This document shows, piece after piece, positions 1 through 7,570 of a stretch of DNA of 13,062 bases. Positions within the stretch are counted from its first letter, which is position 1, and each line of letters starts with the position of its first letter. Made by a program: the position numbers and the translations under genes. Source of the DNA: Podochytrium sp. JEL0797 (Eukaryota; Chytridiomycota; Chytridiomycetes; Chytridiales; Chytriomycetaceae); contig JADGJG010000749.1 of NCBI GenBank assembly GCA_027596195.1, positions 1 to 13,062 of the forward strand. The letters run 5' to 3'. The notes under the pieces were generated by a model. That model was not told the origin of the DNA and did not search any database. It was given only the letters and a program-made list of their open reading frames with translations.

Positions 1-18
1 CCCCCCCACCCCCCCCAC

Positions 19-57
<39 letters not shown>

Positions 58-116
58 CGCCCCCCCCCCCCCCCCCCCGCACCTCTGACACACACACACA
101 CCCCAAACACAATCAG
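1..116 (+). repeat. C-homopolymer and CA-rich tail of an intron
   Basis: The stretch is almost pure C, with an uninterrupted run of 37 C at 20-56 and another of 19 C at 60-78, then a short CA repeat. It ends in a good 3' splice site (CAG at 114-116). A CTGAC branch-point-like motif lies near 84-88, and the transporter reading frame opens immediately after, at 117. I therefore read it as the 3' part of an intron whose donor lies outside the window. Homopolymers of this length are often mis-sized by sequencing, so the exact length is doubtful. Confidence 0.7.
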
Positions 117-1294
117 GGCCTCGCTTTCGCCATCGCATTCGCGGCAGCATGGCCGGCCCTCGGCAAAAAGGGCGGATACATCCGTGCCGAGTATTCCGTC
201 TCCTACGGCTGCGTGATGCTCATTTTCATTCTGTCGGGCATGTCGCTCAAGACGAAAGTGTTGGTTCAGTCGTTGGCGAATTGGAAGATGCATTTAGGTA
301 TGTTTGGAAGAGAGGGGGGGGGTTGTTTATCGAGTGGCGGGGGGTTGTAAAAAACTTGGGTTAACTGATCGCGTCATCCGAAACACATTGGAATCACAGT
401 CGTGCAAGTGATTAGTTTGGGAATCACACCCGCGATTGGGTTGGCTGTGGGGAAACTGCTGCAATTGAGTCCCACTTTTAATGCCACGTTAGCCAAAGGG
501 TGGGTTTTTCGACCACCCTCTCTATATTTCCCAAAAACTAAAACCCCCCGTTCAAAAAAACAAGCCTCATCATTGCCTGCTCCACACCCACCACCATCTC
601 CTCCAACGTCCTCATGACCAAACAAGCCGGTGGAGACGAAGCCGGAGCCCTCACCAACGCCGTCATTGGAAACATTCTCGGCGTCCTCATTTCCCCGACC
701 CTCATCTTCACGTACGTGGGTGCCTTGGGCGGTGGAACCCTCGACTACGGAAGCACGTTCATCAACCTCGGTATCACTGTGATTGGACCGCTGATTGTGG
801 GTCAATTGCTTCAATTCTGGTTCCCGACTTTGATCCCGTTCCTGCAACGATACGTGAACCTCGCGATTCTGAATTCATCGCTCCTCCTTGTGCTCGTGTG
901 GAGCGTGTTTTGCAACACGTTCAGTGATCATATCGCGGACGGAATCGATGCGGGCTCGTTCGCGGCCATTTTTGTGCTCGACCTATGTCTCTTTTGCGGA
1001 TTCAGTCTCCTCTCCTTCGGAATCGCGCGGATCCCACTATTGAAGTTTTCTCGGCCCGAAACGGTAGCGATTGTCATGTGTGCGGCGACGAAAACGGTTG
1101 CGTTGGGGATTCCGATGATCAATGTGATTTATAAGGGGGATCCGTTGATTGGGATTATTAGTGCGCCGCTTTTGGTGTATCATGCGGAGCAGTTGGTTGT
1201 GGGGAGTTTTATGGTGACTTGGTTTGGGAAGTGGGTGGAGAGGGGGAGGGGGGTGGAGAGGATGGAGGAGGGTGCGGGGGTTGTAGTGGCGTGA
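117..1294 (+). CDS. RCH1: Rch1/SLC10A7-family membrane transporter, 5' partial
   Basis: Three exons, 117-297, 400-499 and 565-1294, join in one frame across introns of 102 and 65 nt (donors GTATGT and GTGGGT, acceptors CAG and AAG). The product is a multi-pass membrane protein of the bile-acid:sodium symporter-like SLC10A7/Rch1 family. Fungal Rch1 is a plasma-membrane negative regulator of calcium uptake, and vertebrate SLC10A7 also affects calcium handling. Recognisable family blocks are GMSLKTKVL in the first exon shown, TPTTISSNV plus MTKQAGGDEAGALTNAVIGN at the start of the last exon, and ATKTVALGIPMINVIYKG followed by PLLVYHAEQLVVGS near the C-terminus. These cover most of the ten-helix fold. 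The opening residues, probably a few tens, are in an exon left of the window. The last ~25 codons are very G-rich and encode a charged tail. The family assignment is firm; calcium regulation is inferred from homologues. Confidence 0.88.
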
Positions 1295-1453
1295 ACATTT
1301 TGGATTTTCTCTCTGTATCTCGTATTTGGGTCTTCTGTGGCGTCATTTGGAAAGTTCGAGTTCGATTCCGCCACCCTTTTTCATTTGTTTTGCACGGGCG
1401 GGAAAAAAAGGGTCGCGTGATACAAAATTTTTTCTTCATCAGCATCCACCATC

Positions 1454-1909
1454 ATGAGCGCCATCTCCCCACCGCCGCCTCCCACCATCAACTTCTCCTC
1501 CCTCGCCATGCTCATCGTCTGCTCCATCCTCTTTGGCCTCACCGTCTTCAGCTGCCTCTCCTGCGCAGGCGTGGGTCTCAAACAGGTCCTGCAACGAGTG
1601 TTTGCCTCGCACAAGACGGCACGGGCAAAGAAACGGGCTGCTGCTGCTGGGACGGATTCATCTGCGTCTTCGACTGCATCCCCGAGACCGGGGACACCGA
1701 CTTCGATGGCGGATACGGTGTCGTCGACGGGGACGCTCGTGGGGCTGTTGGACCCGCATTTTCATACCGAGAATCATAGTGTGTCGGAGAAGTTGAGGAA
1801 GAAGCTTTTGGAGATGGAGGAGGGGAAGAAGCGTAATACGGTTGTCATTTTGGTGGAGGATGTGTCTTCTGGGGGCGAAGTAAGTAAGTCGAAGGGGGCG
1901 GCGGAATGA
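1454..1909 (+). CDS. Small single-pass membrane protein, unknown function
   Basis: An uninterrupted 151-codon frame starts at an ATG in good context (CACCATCATG) 159 bp after the transporter stop. The product has a Pro-rich start, one hydrophobic segment (about residues 16-38, with LAMLIVCSILFGLTVFSCLS), then a basic stretch (KTARAKKR), a Ser/Ala/Thr-rich linker and a charged helix-like C-terminal part (SEKLRKKLLEMEEGKKR). The positive charges directly after the membrane segment suggest a cytosolic C-terminus. I recognise no family. An AATAAA signal follows 47 nt after the stop. The 3' end contains two overlapping perfect donor sequences (GTAAGT at 1880 and 1884), so a spliced C-terminus is conceivable; see findings. 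Composition shifts from C-rich to G-rich along the gene, as in its neighbours. That the frame is a real gene is likely; its function cannot be inferred. Confidence 0.65.
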   Translation: MSAISPPPPPTINFSSLAMLIVCSILFGLTVFSCLSCAGVGLKQVLQRVFASHKTARAKKRAAAAGTDSSASSTASPRPGTPTSMADTVSSTGTLVGLLDPHFHTENHSVSEKLRKKLLEMEEGKKRNTVVILVEDVSSGGEVSKSKGAAE

Positions 1910-1955
1910 ATTAATGAGGTGATAAAATGTGGGTAGAAGAGGGATTTCATATATC

Positions 1956-1961
1956 AATAAA
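1956..1961 (+). terminator. Polyadenylation signal AATAAA
   Basis: A canonical AATAAA lies 47 nt downstream of the stop codon of the small membrane protein, a normal distance for a fungal 3' UTR. Assigned by position and sequence only. Confidence 0.5.
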
Positions 1962-2000
1962 CCAATAGCAGACTTTGAAATTCGGTTTTTGCTAATTTAT

Positions 2001-2028
2001 GGGAGGGGGGGGAGGGGGGGGGGGGGGG
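2001..2028 (+). repeat. Near-pure G tract, intergenic
   Basis: Twenty-six G residues with only two A interruptions lie between the convergent ends of the small membrane protein gene and the long surface-protein gene. It has several G-runs within 28 nt and could form a G-quadruplex on the plus strand. The function is unknown, and sequencing length error is likely. Confidence 0.8.
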
Positions 2029-2158
2029 CAAACCCTATATATTTCCGATTTTTTGAACCCGCTGAACGAAAAGGAGAGATAAGGCAGAAAAGAAAGCGTA
2101 GTTCTGCGCTGCCCGCTCTTTAAAGTGCATTACTGAGAAAATCTAATATTGATGAAAT

Positions 2159-2201
2159 AAAAGAGAAAAGAGAAAAGAGAAGGGAGAAAAGAGAAAGAAA
2201 A
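2159..2201 (+). repeat. Polypurine (GAAAA)n-like tract
   Basis: Forty-three consecutive purines, mostly AGAAA units, end just before the stop of the minus-strand surface gene. On that gene's mRNA it would be a C/U tract at the very start of the 3' UTR. It may be a simple repeat, a 3' UTR pyrimidine element or triplex-forming DNA. The rest of 1910-2208 shows no gene. Confidence 0.7.
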
Positions 2202-2208
2202 TAAAGAA

Positions 2209-5200
2209 CTACAACAGAACTAACGAAAACACTCCCACAAACACGCATGCACCACCACCCCACCAACCCTTCCCCATCGCGCTCGAAACCGCCAAATTAG
2301 GTGGGAATGGCGACGCCCCACCTCCTCCGACACCGCCATCGTGTGCATTCGTGGTCTCGTTGCTTCCTGTCTCCACAACAGTCGCTCTGGCCGCCGTGTT
2401 TGGAGATGGTGCAGATGCCGCGTTGAATTCGGCTGGAACTTGTGTGGAAGTGGGGGTGCTGCCACTTGGGGCAAGGGGCGTGGTGGCACTGGAAGTGGAG
2501 AAGACTCCCGACAGAGAGATTGGGGATGTAGTTGCAGCGATTCCCATGGTCGCAGTGGCGGAGGGTACAGAGTTGGAAATGGAACGAGGAGGAACGAATC
2601 CGGTTGTGGAGATGAGGGAACCTGTGGTGGATCCAAGTGGGACGGAACTGGTGCTGGTTCCACCTGCGGGGTTGATGGACGGTGAAGCCGTGGTTTTTGC
2701 GGCGGTGGTGGGAGTCTCTACCAAATGCGAGGTTGTGGGGATGTCCGCCGCGGGAGGGGGGCCCGTAAGAGTCGCGCTTGTTGGAACTGCCACTGCCGTG
2801 ATGCCGGTGGAACTCAAAGTGGGTTGACTCGAGATGGAGGTGCTTGGAGAATCGGTCGACACGGCAGAAGCACTGGCACTCAAGTTGACAGATTCCGTGG
2901 TACTTGTACCAAAACCCGTGACAGTCGGATTGCCGAGTGTCGAGGCCGTGGTAGTGGGAGAAGGGCCAGGGAGAGTCGCGCTTGATGGAACCGCTCCTGC
3001 AGTGGTACTGGAGCTCAAAGTGGGCGGAATCGAGCTCGGAGTAAAGAGAGTAGCGGTGGTGGATGTTGACGTGGATTCGATAGAGCTGGAAGTGAAAGAA
3101 GGATTCAATGCGCTCGTTGAGACCGGTTCGGTTTGGATTGACCTCGTAGCTGAAGCTGATGTCACTACCGTGGAATCTGTCGTCGACCCGGCTCCCGAAT
3201 CAGTTTGGGTTGAAGTGGGAGTTGGAGCAGCAATTGTCCCGCTTGCGCTGGTGGAGGAAGAAGAAGACATCGACACCGAGGAAACAGTTGAAAAGCTTGT
3301 TCCAGAATCGCTTTGACTGGAGCTGGGAGTTGGAGCAGCAGTCGTCCCGATTGTCGACGTAAATTCTCCCGCAGTCGTCGAACGTTGCGAAACCGCCGAG
3401 GAATCAGTGGTCGAGCTGGCTCCGAAGTTGGTTTGACTGAAACTCGTAGTCGGAACAGCACTCGATGCAGTGGTAGATGGAGAGCCGATGTCTGAAGCAA
3501 AAACAGAATTAGTTGCGGCGTGGGTGGAGAAAAAAGGAAAGCCGGTACCTGTGGAACTTGACACAGCGCCATTCGAGTCCGAAGTTGCAGTCACAACAGA
3601 CGACGAAGTCGTCGAACTGATTCCTTCTCTTAGGCTAGCCGTTGGGGTGACACTCGAAATACTTGTCGAAGAAAACTCGCTGGCAGAAGTCGAAGACGCA
3701 GTCACCACGGCGGAAAAAGTGGTCAAGGTGGTTCCGAAGTCGGTTTGGGTTGAAGTGGGTGCCGCGCTTGTCGAAGTAAACACATCAGAAGTCGAAGTTG
3801 TAGCAGCCGGGGAATCCGTAGTTGTGCTCGTTCCAGAATCAGGTTGCGCTGAGCTGGAAGTTGAGACAGCGCTCGACGCACTTGTCGAAGAAAACTCGCT
3901 GGCAGAAGTCGAAGACGCAGTCACCACGGCAGAATCAGTGGTCGAGGTGGTTCCGAAGTCGGTTTGGGTTGAAGTGGGTGCCGCGCTTGTCGAAGTAAAC
4001 GCATCAGAAGTCGAAGACGCAGTCACCACGGCGGAATCAGTGGTCGAGGTGGTTCCCGAATCGGTTTGGGTTGAAGTCGGAGTGGAATCAGCACTTGACG
4101 CACTTGTCGAAGTAAACGCATCAGACGTCGAAGTTGGCATGGCCGCCGATGAATCAGTGGCCGAGGTGGTTCCAGAATCGGGCTGCATTGAGCTGGAAGT
4201 AGAAGCAGCACTTGACGAACTTGTCGACGCCAATGAAACAGCCGAATCTGAAGCAGAAGTAACCGTTACCGAGTATGAGGCGGTGGAGTTGGTTCTCGGC
4301 GTGTTTGGCATGATAGATGACGCACTCGAAACAGTGTCCGAAGTGGCTAACAATACGGTAGTCGTCGATGTACTCGCTGGTGCCGAGGAAGTGGAAATTG
4401 CTGAGCTCGTTGAAGAAACGGTATCAACATGCAGGCCTTCTGGAAGCGGAGCCGTGGCTGTGGAACTGGAAATCCTCCCAGTGAAAGTGGACCTCGAAAG
4501 AGTGGTAGATTTGGTCTTTGTCCACGTCAATGACGAGCTCGTGGAGGAAGACGTGGAGGGACAAGAGGGATCGTGGGTATAACAGATTCCGGAGACTCCA
4601 TGCGGCGCAGTGTAAAGGAGATTGGTGATATCCACCGAAGGAGTGCCAATCGAACTTTGGATCATGGTGATCGAGCATTCGGCCGAGGAGCAAGATCCTT
4701 CTGTACAAGCCACTGTAATCTGGCTGGTGACATTTGAAGGACTGTAGAGTGTCATCGTGGAACCGCACGTCAGCAGAACCTTTTCCAGCGAGGTTGTCAA
4801 TTTTTTTTGGAACAGAGAACTCGGCACGCAAATCTAACCTGGTCAACGCTGAGAGTAGATTTTTGCATTCTGAGCACCACTGAAACAGCCATCTCAACTG
4901 CATTCAAAAGAACGAAGGTGCCGCTGGGATTCAAAGTTATTTAGCCGCCTTTCAGACTTCATTCGGACGCGAAATGTACGTACACTTTGTTCATGTGAAA
5001 TTCACTTCCACGGAATGGCACAACTATCGGGTCGTTGACGACAGAGCACACAAACGGAGACACGTTGCAGAAACCGTTACCCGTCGGCTTCGGAGTAGCG
5101 GCGGAAGACTAACATCAAACTGTCAATTCTTGTGTTATCGAATCTAAAACAATCTCTTACAGTCACAGACGACGCCTGTACAGTTGATGATGGGAGCGTG

Positions 5201-7205
5201 AATGATGGCACAACGATGCTTGCGGTTGGCTGAAATAATTAACTTGATCAGCACGCGCAATCGGGGTAAAGAATTCACAAACCAGCGCAGGGCAAGACGG
5301 ATTGTGCGTGTAGCAAGTTCCTCCGAGCCCTTCTCTTCCTTGGTAAACCAAATGGTTGATATCGACGCTGTAAAACAAACAAACAATAAAAAATAAGCAC
5401 CAATTCCAACTCAGGGAGGGGGGGGTGTTTTTACCTCGGCGTTCCGATCGAACTTTTGACAAGGGAAACGGCACATTTCGAATTGGCACAAGTACCAATA
5501 GAGCACGTAATAATGACGTCTGAGGTCACCATACTAGGTGTAAAGACCTGTGGAGGAGCGTCGCCACACATGAAAATGACCTTTTGGACGACGAGTGTCG
5601 TCCCAACTTTTCCAAGGACCATTTGAACAGTCATTTCCGTGGAACGCAGCGCATAAAAGACTCCTGATTTAAGCATCAGTAAATTGGAGAAACGGAAAAG
5701 CATCGCGTTGTTTTTACGCACCCACGGAGTTGAAATGGAACTCGGCGCCGTCGAACGGCACAACAACTGGGTCGTTCACAACCGAACATGAATTAGGCGT
5801 GTAGCTGCAGAACCTTGGACTTGCCGAAGAGACTGGTGAGCTTGATGTTGTTTTGGTCGAAATGGGGAAGGCTGATTGACGCGAAGAGGAGCTTGATGAT
5901 GTTAAAATCGCGGAAGACGCCGAAGAAGTGATCGGGATGAAAGTCGAAACCATCGCAGTCGAAGTAGGAGCAAATGAGCTTGTTGTGGTCGCAATCGCGC
6001 CAGCGGACTGGCTCGACGTACCAGAGCTGGGGATTGTACTGGTCTGGATACGAAGAGTTTTAGAACGTGTTAATTTCTTCCATGAAAACGGTACCTGCTG
6101 TGGGCAAGAAGTGTCTCCCGAATAGCAGATGCCGCCAGTTCCACGATTTCCGGAATACACCAACATTTGCACGTCTACATTTGGAACTGGGAAGTCGCCC
6201 AACATGATAGTCGCGTAGCAGTCGCCCTGACGAGCGCACGAGCCCGAAACGCAATCGATCGTAATTCCTTGGTGGCTCAACGCGTTCGACTTGTATGAGC
6301 GAGTTGGTCCGTTCGCGCATTGGACAGAGATGGCATCGATCACGGAAACGAGACCCCGCGGAGAAGGGTGGGTTCCAATCGTAATTTGCACTTTCATTTC
6401 CACCGAGTTCAGGGCCCAAAACACCCCTGGCGTGTCGAAAGAGAAGATGTGTCCATAAAATGGGTTGACGATTGGGTCTTCCATAATTTGACAGAAATCC
6501 AAATGGGAAACTGGTTTGCAGTACGCGGGGCTCGAGGAAGTGGTTTTCGAGGTCACGGCGGCGGGTTTCGTGGACAACACAGCAGAAGTACTCGCACTGG
6601 TCGAGATTGCCGGAGCCGTTGAAGTTGATTTGGAGGACGTTGGAATACCAGAAGTTGTCGACGTCTGCAGCGTGAAGAATATAGCTTAGTAAAGAAAGAA
6701 AGAGTCCCAAATATGAGTTAATTACCAAAGGGGGGCACTCGCGATCGAAGCCATAACAAATGCCACAAACGCCTTGGGATCCAAAATATCGCAACTCGAT
6801 GATGTCGATGTCCGGATACGGGTCGACGGATGCAATCATTACGACTTTACAGAGCTTGTTTTGGCAGGATCCAGTGTTGCACGTGAGCGTTGCGATGCCG
6901 CCCGCGTTTTGGAGGGAGGCGTGCGTGACCGTTTTGACGACATTGCCACAGGAGAAGTCCACCGAATCGACAACTTCCACATGTTGACTTAGCCAAGAGG
7001 AGTAGTGGCTACCGATAGTCACGACGACTGCCATGTCGGCCGCATTGAGTGCGTAAGTGCGTCCTGGTTTGGAGAATTCGAAGTCGAAGCCGCCAAATGG
7101 GACCACAATTGGGTCTTGAAGGATCTGGCAAACGCCAGTGACTGCCGGGAGGTATGCTGCTACCGACTGGATGGCAACGGCTGCGAGGAGGGTCAAGTGC
7201 CTCAT
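2209..7205 (-). CDS. Large GPI-type surface protein: four tandem Cys-rich domains plus Ser/Thr stalk
   Basis: Nine exons (5' to 3' on the minus strand: 7205-6726, 6664-6095, 6043-5722, 5663-5435, 5367-5283, 5229-5161, 5108-4984, 4923-4839, 4779-2209) join in frame to about 1511 residues. Introns are 51-67 nt with GT...AG ends. The start is the first ATG and opens a signal peptide (MRHLTLLAAVAIQSVAA). Four copies of one Cys-rich domain follow, at about residues 26-159, 218-348, 436-560 and 606-729, each opening Cys-x(4)-DP[IV]V-x-PF and ending CY...CP, with Ser/Thr-rich linkers between them. Residues 730 to about 1485 are an extremely Ser/Thr-rich stalk with internal repeats, expected to be heavily O-glycosylated. 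The C-terminus is hydrophobic (GGGACVFVGVFSLVLL), as in a GPI-attachment signal. The whole resembles fungal wall adhesins and mucins. The domain core is reminiscent of von Willebrand type D modules (GDPH..TFDG..F.F), but that is a weak likeness. Adhesion is inferred. Confidence 0.8.
3662..4102 (-). repeat. Direct repeats inside the Ser/Thr stalk
   Basis: A 50-bp block at 3662-3711 recurs identically at 3881-3930, and a second block starting at 3728 recurs at 3947, both 219 bp apart (73 codons). A looser third copy starts near 4103. Shorter units sharing the same motif also occur 102 bp apart (3908 and 4010). On the protein these are variants of TSTSAAPTSTQTDFGTT and AVVTASSTSASEFSS. All spacings are multiples of three, so copy-number change would keep the frame. 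Confidence 0.8.
4558..5048 (-). repeat. Cys-rich surface domain, copy 4
   Basis: Residues 606-729, over exons 7, 8 and 9. The core CSVVNDPIVVPFRGSEFHM is joined across a 60-nt intron (donor GTACGT) to VGTFVLLNAVEM, and across a 59-nt intron to VLLTCG. With these joins the copy aligns without gaps to copy 3 from the DP motif to the central Cys-Gly, which supports both splice choices. There is no intron after the terminal CPS, where the frame runs straight into the Ser/Thr stalk. Confidence 0.78.
5289..5788 (-). repeat. Cys-rich surface domain, copy 3
   Basis: Residues 436-560, split over exons 3, 4 and 5. The core CSVVNDPVVVPFDGAEFHF is interrupted by an intron in the Gly codon before VFYALRSTEM, and by another inside the Ser codon of GTPSVDI. 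It ends GGTCYTHNPSCP, followed by a phase-0 intron after CPAL. This is the closest relative of copy 4: both share CSVVNDP[VI]VVPF, SSIGTPSVDI and CYTH[ND]PSCP. Confidence 0.8.
6101..6493 (-). repeat. Cys-rich surface domain, copy 2
   Basis: Residues 218-348, within exon 2. The core is CQIMEDPIVNPFYGHIFSF, then WALNSVEMKVQ, VQCANG, DCVSGSC, GDC, GGICYSG and SCP. A second upstream Cys sits nine residues before the domain. The copy is intron-free inside, with a phase-0 intron right after CPQQ, matching copy 1. Confidence 0.8.
6729..7130 (-). repeat. Cys-rich surface domain, copy 1
   Basis: This is protein residues 26-159, all within exon 1. The core reads CQILQDPIVVPFGGFDFEF, followed by YALNAADM, a central FSCGN, the block TCNTGSC and KLC, then GICYGF and ECP. 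It has one Cys before the DP motif, whereas copies 2-4 have two. The intron follows directly after the terminal CPPL in phase 0. Confidence 0.8.
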
Positions 7206-7570
7206 TGGCAAAGGGTTAAGGGGTGGATTTTTTTTTAATCTCCCTCCCAAGGACAAGCCGCAGTTTCGTTACAAATTGCTTTTGGTTTGAAACCCAAGAT
7301 CACTGCCACTACTTGATGCGCGACAGTCAGAATGATAAGTGGCAATGATCCTTTGTAGATGGAAGAAAGCCGATGAAGGGCGAGAATCTTCATCTCCCGC
7401 GGTGCCTCCGAGTGGCAAAGAGGGGGAATTTTCCTTTTCAGTGTCTTCAGTGCCACTGGAGCAGAGTATTTTCTATCTCATTTACACGCACCAATACTTT
7501 ACATATCACTTCGTTGCTTTATTAATTAAACTGCAAGAAATAATGGGAAGCAGAATTATTTAAAGTCAAC
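7206..7570 (-). promoter_or_regulatory. Intergenic: 3' UTR of the four-pass protein gene and promoter of the surface gene
   Basis: These 365 bp separate two genes on the same strand. The part next to 7205 should hold the promoter and 5' UTR of the surface gene; just upstream of its ATG, read on the minus strand, there is an A-run followed by a C-rich leader. I could not identify a convincing TATA box. Short frames here lack ATG starts in good context or family resemblance. Confidence 0.4.
7518..7523 (-). terminator. Polyadenylation signal AATAAA (minus strand)
   Basis: Read on the minus strand, AATAAA occurs about 48 nt after the stop of the four-pass membrane protein gene, in an AT-rich context. 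This is a typical position for a 3'-end processing signal. Confidence 0.5.

Noticed and set aside
149..364. Plus-strand frame of 71 residues overlapping the transporter exon
   Set aside because: It is out of frame with the conserved transporter exon at 117-297 and reads into the intron.
374..847. Minus-strand frame of 157 residues across the transporter
   Set aside because: It is antisense to conserved transporter exons and spans an intron; it shows no domain of its own.
3470..4582. A 370-codon open frame on the plus strand, opposite the Ser/Thr stalk
   Set aside because: It is the antisense shadow of a Ser/Thr-rich repeat region: the reverse complement of its codons gives Val/Glu-rich frames free of stops. 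It has no recognisable domain and follows the repeats of the minus-strand gene.
2209..4827. A stand-alone 872-residue Ser/Thr-rich protein starting at 4827
   Set aside because: The apparent start is GTG, not ATG. The first residues are intron sequence, and the frame begins in the middle of a Cys-rich domain that is completed by upstream exons.
7206..7256. Seventeen-residue extension before the signal peptide of the surface protein
   Set aside because: It starts at TTG; the ATG at 7205 directly opens a good signal peptide.
7339..7563. Plus-strand frame of 74 residues in the intergenic region
   Set aside because: It has no recognisable motif, overlaps the poly(A) signal region of the minus-strand gene and has low-complexity composition; it is probably chance.
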